Shown piece after piece: positions 31,553 through 41,199 of a DNA stretch of 64,000 nt. The notes under the pieces were generated by a model. That model had not been told where the DNA came from. It did no database searches and saw only the letters and a list, made by a program, of their open reading frames with translations. A program made the position numbers and the translations under genes. The DNA is from Conchocele bisecta (taxonomy: Eukaryota; Mollusca; Bivalvia; Lucinida; Thyasiridae). Each line of letters begins with the position of its first letter. Within the stretch, counting starts at the first letter, position 1. The DNA lies in the NCBI GenBank assembly GCA_029237695.1, contig CM055279.1, positions 5,846,323 through 5,910,322 on the forward strand. The letters run 5' to 3'.

Positions 31553-31725
31553 AGGTTAGACTATATTATGATGTAATAGGTAGTGATACTTTTAAATTCA
31601 TAATATTTAATTGTGCTTCTTACAGAGCTAGCGGTCAAGGCTGTTTATATATTACATAGCGGTGTGTGGTCCATCGTGTCAACACATACATAGTATTATA
31701 GAGTACATGTATATTCTTAGATTGT

Positions 31726-32115
31726 ATGCCCCCACAAATTTATTGGGGGTGGGGGCATTATGTTGTACCCCTGTTCGTCCGTGCGTGCGTCCGTGCGTCC
31801 GAACACGTTTTTTTCAATAACTCCTTAACTCCTTCACCAATTTCAATACTATTTGCCCACAATGTCTGTCTAGGGACGGTGCTTTCTTTCGCATTAAGAC
31901 CCACGCCCGAACAGCCAAGGTCAAGGTCACTGGGGACTTATGTTCACATTGTTTGTAAGGCAAATGCGTTTAAGCTTTTAATCATAACTCCTTCACCAAT
32001 TTCAATAATATTTACCTACAATGTCGGTCTAGGGATTTGCTTCGTAATAACGATGCCCTTGTACTATCAAAGCTGCTGGTGGGACATCCGTGTTCTATGA
32101 ACACATTTTCTAGTT
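31726..32115. repeat. GTCC/GTGC-headed repeat ending ACACATTTTCTAGTT
   Basis: It begins with mirrored TGCCCCCACAAATTTATT/TGGGGGTGGGGGCA, continues with CGTCCGTGCGTGCGTCCGTG, and has two units of about 165 bp around CTCCTTCACCAATTTCAATA and ACAATGTCNGTCTAGGGA. It ends GGGACATCCGTGTTCTATGA and ACACATTTTCTAGTT. The same end closes the arrays at 3950 and 27250. Confidence 0.6.
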
Positions 32116-32187
32116 GTAACGAATATGACGTATACGTTCATCGAATGGTGTGAAATGTCCATACCCAGCAAGTCCACAGTTGAATAC

Positions 32188-32558
32188 TACAGAGCCCCGC
32201 AGGGTACATGGATTTTTCTTATTAATTCGTTCCCACGAAATAACAATTCGTTCCCACAATTTAACAATTCGTTCCCTCGAATTAACAATTCGTTCCCACG
32301 ATAATTAAATTCGTTCCCTCGAATTAACAATTCGTTCCCACGAAATGACAATTCGTTCCCTCAATTTAACAATTCGTTCCCACGATATAACAATTCGTTC
32401 CCACGAATTAACAATTCGTTCCAGTGGGAACGAATTGTTAAATTGAGGGAACGGATTGTTAATTCGTTCAAACGAATTTTTAAATTGAGCGAACGAATGA
32501 CATTTCGTGGAAACGAATTAATAACAAAAAAAGTCTACGTCCACTGCGGGGCTCCGTA
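32188..32558. mobile_element. Foldback element built of 21-bp AATTCGTTCCC units (copy 1)
   Basis: The ends TACAGAGCCCCGCAGGG and CCACTGCGGGGCTCCGTA are imperfect TIRs. The flanks are GAATAC on both sides (32182-32187, 32559-32564). The left arm is about nine direct units of the form AATTCGTTCCC(A/T)C plus GAAATAAC, AATTTAAC or GAATTAAC. The right arm holds the same units inverted. No protein is encoded, although open frames of NELLIRG-type repeats arise. Confidence 0.85.
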
Positions 32559-32746
32559 GAATACCGCGTTGCAGCGATGGTATAACCGTTTTCCTTATAA
32601 TGTCAAGAAATCAGCAGAAAGTCAGAGCAATACAAATTGCAATGAAGACATAAAAATCGCCTCTAAAGGCATATTATTATCGACATGTAGTAACTGATAA
32701 AAACGAGATGACATGTAATACAATGGATGCCATTAGTTTACAATAT

Positions 32747-33025
32747 CAGCAGGGGACGTATACTTCTTTTTTTTTATTAATTCGTTCCCACGAAATAACA
32801 ATTCGTTCCCTCAATTTAACAATTCGTTCCCTCAATTTAACAATTTGTTCCGTCGAATTAACAATAACGAATTATTATATCGTGGGAACGAATTGTTAAT
32901 TCGAGGGAAGGTATTGTTATATCGTGGAAACGAATTGTTAATTCGAGGGAACGAATTGTTAAAATGGAATGAATTGTTATTTCGTGGGAACGAATTAATA
33001 ACAAAAAATCCATGTCCCTGCGAGG
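32747..33025. mobile_element. Foldback element of 21-bp units (copy 2)
   Basis: The ends CAGCAGGGGACGTA and CATGTCCCTGCG are shorter than those of copy 1. Inside, three to four forward units (AATTCGTTCCC..) are followed by about seven inverted ones (GGGAACGAATT..). The arms are unequal. Confidence 0.8.
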
Positions 33026-33330
33026 TATACATAAGCCACATTTCTCTCAGCCATTAACTGTGTCATCAGAGCCCGACGCGCGGAATTCGAATCGCCACGA
33101 GTTTTGCATCCACATTTGACGTAATTTACAGAAAACCTGGAATTTTATTTTCTGCTGATAAGGGAGGTAATACCAACAGCTGGCGTATATGAGACACGCC
33201 ATGTGTTGTTTTTACCTTCGAACATCAGCTTAATTTCATGGAATACGTTATTTTTCTTTTGACGCCATTTACGGAAAATACTGTAAATTTTGTAAACGTA
33301 TTACAAAATCACATGGCGTGTCTCAATTAT

Positions 33331-33465
33331 GTTGCTGTGACTGGAGAAATGGGGCTTATGTGAGTTGTGTCCAGTGTCGCTCCTAATTAAATAGCACACT
33401 CCCACAGCCTGACAACGATCTATATTGCTTGTTGGGAGTTTCAATGATGAAATGGCGAACAGTGC
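33331..33465. repeat. TGACTGGAGAAAT TIR element fragment
   Basis: TTGCTGTGACTGGAGAAATG, GGGCTTATG, GTCCAGTGTCGCTCCTAAT and AAATAGCACACTCCCA match the left half of 30002-30230. The right end is missing. A leftover end of the 21-bp foldback family (AAATCCATGTCCCCTGTGGG then GCTCCGTA) lies at about 33577-33607. Confidence 0.6.
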
Positions 33466-33839
33466 AAATATCTGGATCTACACGAAAATGGATGAAATCA
33501 GTGGTTTTAACAGGAATTAAATTTCAATTACTCACTGAAATGAGCACCCATGCCGCCCCAACTAAAAAATCAATAAAAAATCCATGTCCCCTGTGGGGCT
33601 CCGTAGGGTAATGCCATATTGGTATATACCTATGTATGCATCTCCGCACATATACTCTATATGTAGGTTTGTCTCCAAATTGTTAAGAAGGGCGTTGTCA
33701 TGGTGAAACCGGTGGCCATAGGTCACATATGTCGCTGACACTTACACCTTGTCTCGTAAAGCAGTCATATACTTAATTTACACGCATAACTTAAGAGTTT
33801 CAGGAACAAGAACACAGAAAATAAGGCTTGCTCATAACA

Positions 33840-34339
33840 NNNNNNNNNNNNNNNNNNNNNNNNNNNNNNNNNNNNNNNNNNNNNNNNNNNNNNNNNNNNN
33901 NNNNNNNNNNNNNNNNNNNNNNNNNNNNNNNNNNNNNNNNNNNNNNNNNNNNNNNNNNNNNNNNNNNNNNNNNNNNNNNNNNNNNNNNNNNNNNNNNNNN
34001 NNNNNNNNNNNNNNNNNNNNNNNNNNNNNNNNNNNNNNNNNNNNNNNNNNNNNNNNNNNNNNNNNNNNNNNNNNNNNNNNNNNNNNNNNNNNNNNNNNNN
34101 NNNNNNNNNNNNNNNNNNNNNNNNNNNNNNNNNNNNNNNNNNNNNNNNNNNNNNNNNNNNNNNNNNNNNNNNNNNNNNNNNNNNNNNNNNNNNNNNNNNN
34201 NNNNNNNNNNNNNNNNNNNNNNNNNNNNNNNNNNNNNNNNNNNNNNNNNNNNNNNNNNNNNNNNNNNNNNNNNNNNNNNNNNNNNNNNNNNNNNNNNNNN
34301 NNNNNNNNNNNNNNNNNNNNNNNNNNNNNNNNNNNNNNN
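33840..34339. other. Assembly gap, 500 N
   Basis: Exactly 500 N in a row, so the true size is unknown. Open frames drawn across it are meaningless. Order and distance between the prohibitin-2 side and the PRRT-like side depend on scaffolding. Confidence 0.99.
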
Positions 34340-34590
34340 TCTACCTCATATTTCCCCAGGTTAAAATACCATAAACAAATACATTTTTCGTAATAAAATC
34401 AGCATTTGACCAAATTTCACGAAATAGAAAGTAGGCTCATTCTTAAATTTTGATAAAATTTAGTATTATGCGTTGTTTATATGGCCGTAAAATTTGAGGA
34501 GGCTTCGTGAAACAGAAGTACTATATGTGTGTGGTATGATGAGGTAACTCGTGAGATGTGTGCATTTAACACGAGTGTATGAACATGTAT

Positions 34591-34775
34591 GTGGTTGTGA
34601 CTGGAGAAATGGGGCTTATGGGCGTGTGGCCAGTGTAGATCTGCACAGTTCGCAATTCTATCAATCAAACGTCATTCATGCTTCTAGCAAGCAATACATA
34701 TCACTATCAGGATATAGGCGTGCGCTAGTTGATCAGGAGCAAATTCCATAAGTCCCAGTTCTCCAGTCACAGCCA
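34591..34775. mobile_element. TGACTGGAGAAAT TIR element (copy 3)
   Basis: The ends are TGGTTGTGACTGGAGAAATG and AGTTCTCCAGTCACAGCCA. The middle has CCAGTGTAGATCTGCACAGT. The copy is shorter than that at 30002. Confidence 0.7.
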
Positions 34776-34819
34776 TACATATCGATGGTTTAGTAACATA
34801 AGGTCGTAAGTGCTATGCT

Positions 34820-34945
34820 TTAACATAAACTTGGAAATGTCGCGGGAATACTGGACGAGGCCTTCCGGCCTTCGTCCAGTATTCCAGCGACTTTTCCAAG
34901 TTCATACCCCGATAAATTCCACAAAAAGGCCATTCATTCCTATAT
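34820..34945. repeat. Long-hairpin foldback element (copy 3, partial)
   Basis: TAAACTTGGAAATGTCGCGG, AATACTGGACGAGGCCTTCC and the mirrored arm to AAAGGCCATTCATTCC repeat the hairpin at 4520-4670. The first 20-25 bases of the left arm are absent. Confidence 0.7.
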
Positions 34946-34976
34946 TGTCCGAAAACTGCATCACCATGTTGAGAAG

Positions 34977-35434
34977 TACGGAGCCCCTCAGGGGACGTAA
35001 TTTTTCTTTTTTGTTAATTCGTTCCCACGAAATAACAATTCGTTCCCACGAAATAACAATTCATTCCCTCAATTTAACAATTCGTTCCCACGAATTAACA
35101 ATTCGTTCCCAATAATTAACAATTCGTTCCCACGAATTAACAATTCGTTCCCTCAATTTAACAATTCGTTACCACGATTTAACAATTCGTTCCCACGAAT
35201 TAACAATTCGTTCCCTCAATTTAAGAATTCGTTCCCATGAAATAACATATCGTTCCCACGGGAACTAATTATTAATTCGTGGGAACGAATTGTTAATTCA
35301 GGGAACGAATTGTTAAATTGAGTGAACGAATTGTCATTTCGTGGGAACGAATTGTTAAACTGAGCGAACGAATTGTTATTTCGCGGGAATGAAAAAAAAA
35401 AAGAAGGAATTCTACGTCCCATGCGGGCTCCGTA
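34977..35434. mobile_element. Foldback element of 21-bp units (copy 3)
   Basis: The ends are TACGGAGCCCCTCAGGGGAC and TCCCATGCGGGCTCCGTA. The left arm has about twelve forward units and the right arm about five inverted units. It is the longest of the three copies. The flanks TGTTGAGA and TGTTAGAG are similar but not identical. Confidence 0.82.
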
Positions 35435-35803
35435 TGTTAGAGTATCCCGTAAAGACGACTTGCTAATTGGTCAGGACGAGATAAATTGGACGCGGTAACT
35501 AACAGGAAAGCCTTCAGACGACTTTTAAGGTGCATTAAGACCACTTAACTGTCACGTTATCACGTTAAGTAGATGGCAGAAATATGCCACCATATTAGAG
35601 AATGTGCACCTTGTTAAGAAGCAACATACGTAAGTAGATCGTGATATTCTATGACGCACATGTGAAGTTGACGTGCTTAAATTGAAGCGGGATGCTCCGC
35701 ACTCGTTTCTTTATCGGATTTCAAGATGTCTCGAGAAATAAATTCAATATTTCAAAATGGCAGTTGAATAGACATTTTGTAACAAATCTTTAATATATTT
35801 CAG

Positions 35804-37577
35804 AGTTCATGTCTACAAACACCAATTCCACGCCCCCGTCGTCTCGCCTGGAATCTGTCCCTGATTGGTCGGTTCTGTCCCATGAAGTAGGTCACTGCTG
35901 GTGGATGTTTACATACGGGCTGGGCGCCATGTTTGTCATCTCATTACTGTTTAGCGCCTCCTTAATCGCTTGGTTTCGTCACCAGCTCATAAAACACCAG
36001 CACCACATGGCGGTGATAACAGGAACGCTACTGTGCAGTCTCAGCATCGGGTTGTTTCTAATAATAGATCCACATTCAAGATGGCGGATCCTACCGGAAG
36101 TTGTGACATATCTACTCGCGCAGTTGTATAAGCCATCGGTAATACTGGCGTTTATTTCTGTCCAGAATATTCTAATCCACATGTCGTCTATACGAGTGAA
36201 AACGAACAAGTTTCAGTCGTCAGCTAAACTTGTTGTTCTGTTTTCCGTCCATTTATTCACCATATGCAGTTTAGAAGTGGCACTATATTTTTACGCGGAG
36301 TTCGGTATAATTAGAATTGTACCGGAAGCGGCGTTCATGGTATTGTCTTCATACAGCTGTTTATGCTACATCTACAGTGGTTTTAAGTTAACGAACTATA
36401 TTCTTGATACAAAAGCACTGGACAGTGCCAGCGTTAGCACGGGAAAAGATACGTCTCCCGAGATGTGTAAGTCCTACAGTAATGACACATCGCAGTTTAG
36501 ATTGAGAGGAAGACACTACAAGGAGAACAGAATCGAGTCCCCGTCTAAATTATATCAAAGACTGCGCCGTGGGCAGACAGTGAGTACATTTATATTGGAC
36601 ATTGACTCCGTTTCAACCTCTTCCACGTGTGGCTTGGCAGAAACACAACACTGTGGCGTTTTTAGTAAGTATGACTTATGTACCATGGCCGCTGTCAACC
36701 TATCAGAGCCGGAGGTTGATAATAAAGTTGATGGAATTCGGACTTCTAGCTCTGTATATCAGAATAAATCTTACGATCCGCGATCTATCACTTTCGTGAA
36801 ATCAAATGATACTGCCACTGACCCAGATATAGACTCTAGCTCAAAGACATCCGACAACCCCAGAAAAAGAGTTCTGGATTTAAAATCAAGCATAAGTTCT
36901 TCAGAATCAAGTAGCATGAACGCAGACATGACAACATCAATACAGCATAAGTGTAGCGTATTTGATTGGACAACGGTCAACAGAAATAATCAGGAACAAA
37001 CTGGCAGCATATCCGACGAAAATACGAAAGTTGACGTTCAAAAGCCAGGTGATGAAGAAATATTGCAGATCCAATGTGATGATACTTTACTACATTGCTC
37101 AAATAACCAATACGGTGCCTCAATAAATGACACTCTTGCAATAGATGATACAAAAACAGTTACTCTTAATCAATTCATTGACAGAAATGCCGATTCAATA
37201 ACGAACGATTCCCAATTTGACAACATTGACATCGGCTATCTTGCGGATGAAGAAATATGTGAATCGCCCGGAAAACCGGTAAAACAGCACGGACGACGGC
37301 AATCAACATACAGTGTTGTCTCTGCCGGTTCTACATACGCGAGCAATTACTACCAATTACCGAAGAAACCGCCGAAAACCTGCTCTTCGTTCAGTCTCTT
37401 CCGCGTACGTCAGTGTCTCGTGCTACAGAAAGTGGTTCCGGTCGTGTACTGGGTGACCTTTGTGATGATTGTTAATATTATATTTGAGCTGTACGCTCTG
37501 TTCGGTGTCTACGGAATCCTGGGAACGGGGAGGCCTCCGAAACCCTGGCCTTGGTTTCTGTTCCAGGTTCTACACAG
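35804..37577 (+). CDS. PRRT3/PRRT4-like multipass membrane protein, large exon
   Basis: The acceptor TATATTTCAG ends at 35803 and the donor is GTGAGT at 37578 (phase 2). The ATG at 35809 is the first possible start; a start in an earlier exon cannot be excluded. From it 589 codons are open. Membrane-like segments lie at about residues 30-58 (WWMFTYGLGAMFVISLLFSA), 68-88, 100-128, 138-165 and 168-196. A serine- and aspartate-rich hydrophilic stretch of about 330 residues follows. Then comes another segment (VVYWVTFVMIVNIIFELYAL) and FGVYGILGTGRPPKPWPWF. The pattern, and the GRPPKPWPWFLFQ block before the splice, recall the conserved membrane domain of vertebrate PRRT3/PRRT4 (recalled similarity, not searched). 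The molecular function of that family is unsettled. The next exon was not found in the window. Confidence 0.65.
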
Positions 37578-37689
37578 GTGAGTTCACTGCCCTCCACACC
37601 GGCGTTAAATGTTTCACATCGAAAAATGAACCGGTTTCCTGACGAGATGACGCCCAGTTGTACTGAGAGTTGTCGAATAAACGCATGTT

Positions 37690-37745
37690 CGTCTAGTAAC
37701 CGGTGCAAATTTCTTGCGCCGGTTACTATACGAACATATGTTTAT
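37690..37745. repeat. Small hairpin
   Basis: AACGCATGTTCGT with AGTAACCGGTGCAA mirrors GCCGGTTACT with ATACGAACATATGTTT. It is also present in the second copy at about 47058-47120. This may be a short foldback element just inside the intron. Confidence 0.55.
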
Positions 37746-37859
37746 GCAGTTAGCTTCTGTATGTAGTAGAATGGGAATTCGTCAGGAATCAGGCGCCCAT
37801 TTACACGTGAAACATTTTACTCCGGCGTGGAGTGCATAACCAGTGTGTGGTGTCATCCC

Positions 37860-37965
37860 GTGTAGCTGTGACTGGATAAATGGTGATTATGGCATTTGTG
37901 ACCAGTGTATCACCTGATTCAGTAGCACCCCTCTCGCATAATAAGTAATATTATATGACTGAGAA
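37860..37965. repeat. TGACTGGAGAAAT TIR element fragment
   Basis: GTAGCTGTGACTGGATAAATGG, TTATGGC, GTGACCAGTGTATCACCTGA and GTAGCACCCC match the left half of 30002-30230. The right end is absent. The duplicate is at about 47234-47340. Confidence 0.55.
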
Positions 37966-38717
37966 GTCAGGCCAATAGAGCGTCACATGATTGCGGACAT
38001 AAGTATATGATATTCACCTGAATATCAGTCTCGGACTCTTCTCGCTTGCGAGCCGAGTCCGAGAGTGATATTCTAAAAGTGATATTGACCTGGATGCGCG
38101 AGTCACTGATCGTGCAATAGGAAACATGACACGATTCAACGACGAGCCAATTGAACAAAAGTACGCAAATAGTATCATCCAATCAGCAACAAGCTTACAA
38201 ATGTACTTCGCACTTGACAGCAACACAGCAACAATGGATGCAAACTGAAGCAAACTTGTACATAAATGTCAGTCGGGTTTCAGCAAAACCGTAAGTCATA
38301 TAATTCATAATTCTAGTCGGTGTACACGAGATTCGGCCTCGGTGAGTATGACTTTCCTCAGGTCCTTAACTCTCGTGTATACGTCCTCGAAATACAATAA
38401 TTGTATAATATTCATTGTTAGAAGCATGGCATGCGTTTCATGGGTGAAATGGCGAACAGTGCAGATCCTGATCAGATTGTGTGGATATCTTGATGATCGT
38501 TAATAACTCTGATCGTTACTACACTGATCGTTAATAACTCTATTTTTCGAGATAAGCTCCAATGCCCCAGTGATTGTCAGAAATGATGTCAAATGTTTAC
38601 GAAATTCTGAATTTCTCATGCCCATCTAATCAGAAATTCGAAAGCTGGTACTATTCTACGGAAAGAAAAACTCCCAGACCGTGTGCAACGTGATACGAAT
38701 GTTGGCATACTAGTAAC

Positions 38718-39413
38718 AGCCTAGTCCCACTGCTCCGCTTCTCTCTCCGACCTCGATCCGACCGAAATGTGGCGAAACGGTCAAAATTTGAATTTCCATC
38801 CAACCAAAAGGTATGCCCCCAGCATCCACCTAGTTCCCTTCCGTGCGCTTCGTCCAGTTATAGTTTTGATCGGACAGGGTGTTGATAGATGAGGACAGAC
38901 CGGATGGGATACTGATACAGTGCGGACAGGTGTCGTTTAGTACTAGCGGAATTTGGACAGAACGCTCACCAACTGCCATCCGAGAACGATTACAGCGGAT
39001 GGGATACTGGTGCGATGCTAGGGCGATACGTTTTGTACTGGTAAGATGCTGGCTGGGATCGAAACAAACCAAATGACAGTCCGACCAAACCGTATGAAAC
39101 GTGTGTGTTCCGACTGTTCCAAACCTCCTCCGCATGGCATACGATCTGATCGTATCCTATAAGTATCCCATCCGACCTGCTTCCGAACGATCGAACGGAG
39201 ACGTTCAGGCGATGATTTTAAACATTTCTTAATTTTCAAATCTCCCTACGGATGACGTTTCGTTTCACGCGAAACGGAGCCGAATTAAAAGTATCCTACT
39301 AGTCCATTCCAAACTTGGTCCGCATCACTTCGTTTCCTGCCAGTATCTGCTAGTACCTTCCGGATGTCAACCGGATAGGAAACGGAAGGAGAAACGCAGC
39401 AAGGGACTAGGCT
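38718..39413. mobile_element. TIR element with AGCCTAGTCCC ends
   Basis: AGCCTAGTCCCACTGCTCC at the left and AACGCAGCAAGGGACTAGGCT at the right form imperfect TIRs. The 696-bp body has many ATCCGACC, CGGATGGGATAC and TTCCGT motifs and no convincing gene. The duplicate is at 48093-48787. Confidence 0.65.
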
Positions 39414-39851
39414 ATAACCGGAATATCGGACAGAATATCGTGACCTGTCCCGACAAAAAGGGGCTTACATGTATTGTGTTTTTGACAAGTGAATACTTAT
39501 CCCGATCAGCTGAATGTAACACTTTCATACACCTTTTATTGCCATGAAGCTTTCGCCAGATATCAGGATTGCTTTACCAACGCCATTGCGAATGGTGTAG
39601 ACCCTGACTAATTATCCCCGATTTTTGCTGCATGTTTCTGACTTTCCAGGCGATGGATTGCCGTATGGTGTCGTTATTAGTTATAGCATACGGCGTAAAC
39701 AAAATTGTTTGTTTCCACTAACCCGACCGACCCCTATTTTGTCCCGCCGACCCTACACTTTTTTTCGTCATATCGGTAATTCTTTTGATAAAAACAGTAT
39801 ATTTTCACTAACCCATAGTGGGTTAACACTTCTACGCTGTTGACGGAAATT

Positions 39852-40006
39852 GCCGTCTGCTGTTTTTCATTTTTGCTTTAATTCTTAACAAAAAACTAGT
39901 TTTGACAGCACATGAGAGTCGTCTCCACTGGAGACGATTCTCATGTGCTGTCAAAACCAAGTTTTTGTCGAGAAATATTGAAAATAAAACATTTCCAGCA
40001 GATGAC
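39852..40006. mobile_element. MITE with CGTCTGCTG/CAGCAGATGAC ends (copy 3)
   Basis: The ends match the family at 12776. The centre is GTTTTGACAGCACATGAGAG with TCGTCTCCACTGGAGACGA and a mirrored arm. The second copy (49226-49380) keeps the family-typical CAGCAGACGAC, where this one has a T. Confidence 0.7.
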
Positions 40007-40149
40007 AACATTTAATTCAGCGTATTAAGGGTTAACATATCTAGTACAAAAAGTGTGTCGTGAATGGAAAAAAGAATTCGAGAAAAAAAAAAGTTTCGCC
40101 TACCTACCTACCCTATTTTTTTTCAGGTGTTAGCGGAAACAAACAATTT

Positions 40150-40330
40150 TTTTTTTTGGGCCTAAGTTAGATCACTGTTCATACGCGGATATACATGTAA
40201 TCCGCGAGCTTTAGCAAGTGCATTATCACTAGTACATGCGGACAAACTTAAAACGTATTTATCACATCCTCATGTACATACCTTGCACACGAGCTGTGTC
40301 AAAGATGTGATAAGTACTCAAAATAGGAAG
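40150..40330. repeat. Dispersed repeat shared with 14840-15040
   Basis: The blocks TTAGATCAC(T/G)GTTC, CGAGCTTTAGC(A/G)AGTG, ACATGCGGACAAAC, CACATCCTCATGTACATAC and AAGATGTGATAA occur in the same order as at 14840-15040. No terminal repeat is visible. Confidence 0.5.
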
Positions 40331-40639
40331 CATTGGCTGAGCTATTTTTAAACTTGATAAGGCCTGTTTTGTCATGACAGGTTATTATTTCTGCGGTGAT
40401 GTCATTGAACCCTACATACAACTAGGACAGAGCCGTCGTTGATCAATGGCCGATTCTTGTCGTCACATGAGAAAAGGGACCTTACGGCATCCAATATAGA
40501 TACTGACTCTAATGCGATTCTCATAGTCTGTTTGAATCAATCCAGTCGTTTTACTGACGGCGGTACGACTGCTTCAGTGATTGACTGGAGACCAGTGTAT
40601 GCCCTGACCAGACTGTCTGATTATGGCCTCCACTGTTGC

Positions 40640-41178
40640 ACAACTCATATCACATCCGCACTATCTGATTAGGGCATACGCTGTTGGACAAATCATGTCA
40701 TATCCGCACTATCTGATTAGGGCATACGCTGTTGCACAAATCATGCCATATCCGCACTAACTGATTAGGGCATACGCTGTTGCACAAATCATGTCATATC
40801 CACACTATCTGATTAGGGCATACGCTGTTGCACAAATCATGTCATATCCGCACTATCTGATTAGGGCATACGCTGTTGCACAAATCATGTCATATCCGCA
40901 CTATCTGATTAGGTCATACGCTGTTGCACAAATCATGTCATATCCGCACTGTCTGATTAGGGCATACGCTGTTGCACACATCATGTCATATCCGTACAGT
41001 CTGATTAGGGCCTACGCTGTTGCACAAATCATATCATATCCGCACTGTCTGATTAGAGCCTACGCTGTTGCACAAACCATATCATATCCGCACTGTCTGA
41101 TTAGGGCCTACGCTGTTGCACAAACCATATCATATCCGCACTGTCTGATTAGAGCCTACGCTGTTGCACAAACCATAT
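40640..41178. repeat. 48-bp minisatellite, copy 1
   Basis: There are about eleven units of CATATCCGCACTATCTGATT, AGGGCATACGCTGTTGCACA and AATCATGT. Because 48 is a multiple of three, a frame of 16-residue repeats (SYPHYLIRAYAVAQIM) stays open for eight units. There is no start context or neighbour to suggest translation. Units 7-11 carry GTCTGATTAGRGCCTACGC variants. Confidence 0.92.
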
Positions 41179-41199
41179 GAGACGCGTCGCGAGAAACGC

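Noticed and set aside
32788..33057. NELLIRG/NELLYRG repeat protein frames
   Set aside because: They arise from translation of the 21-bp foldback units; 21 is a multiple of three.
33749..34393. 214-codon open frame
   Set aside because: It consists mostly of the 500-N gap.
40640..41178. CRISPR-like regular repeats
   Set aside because: The repeats are contiguous without unique spacers, and the window is eukaryotic nuclear DNA.
40791..41180. 129-codon frame of 16-residue repeats in the minisatellite
   Set aside because: The 48-bp period is a multiple of three, so one open unit stays open. The duplicate array has lost the frame, and no gene features flank it.
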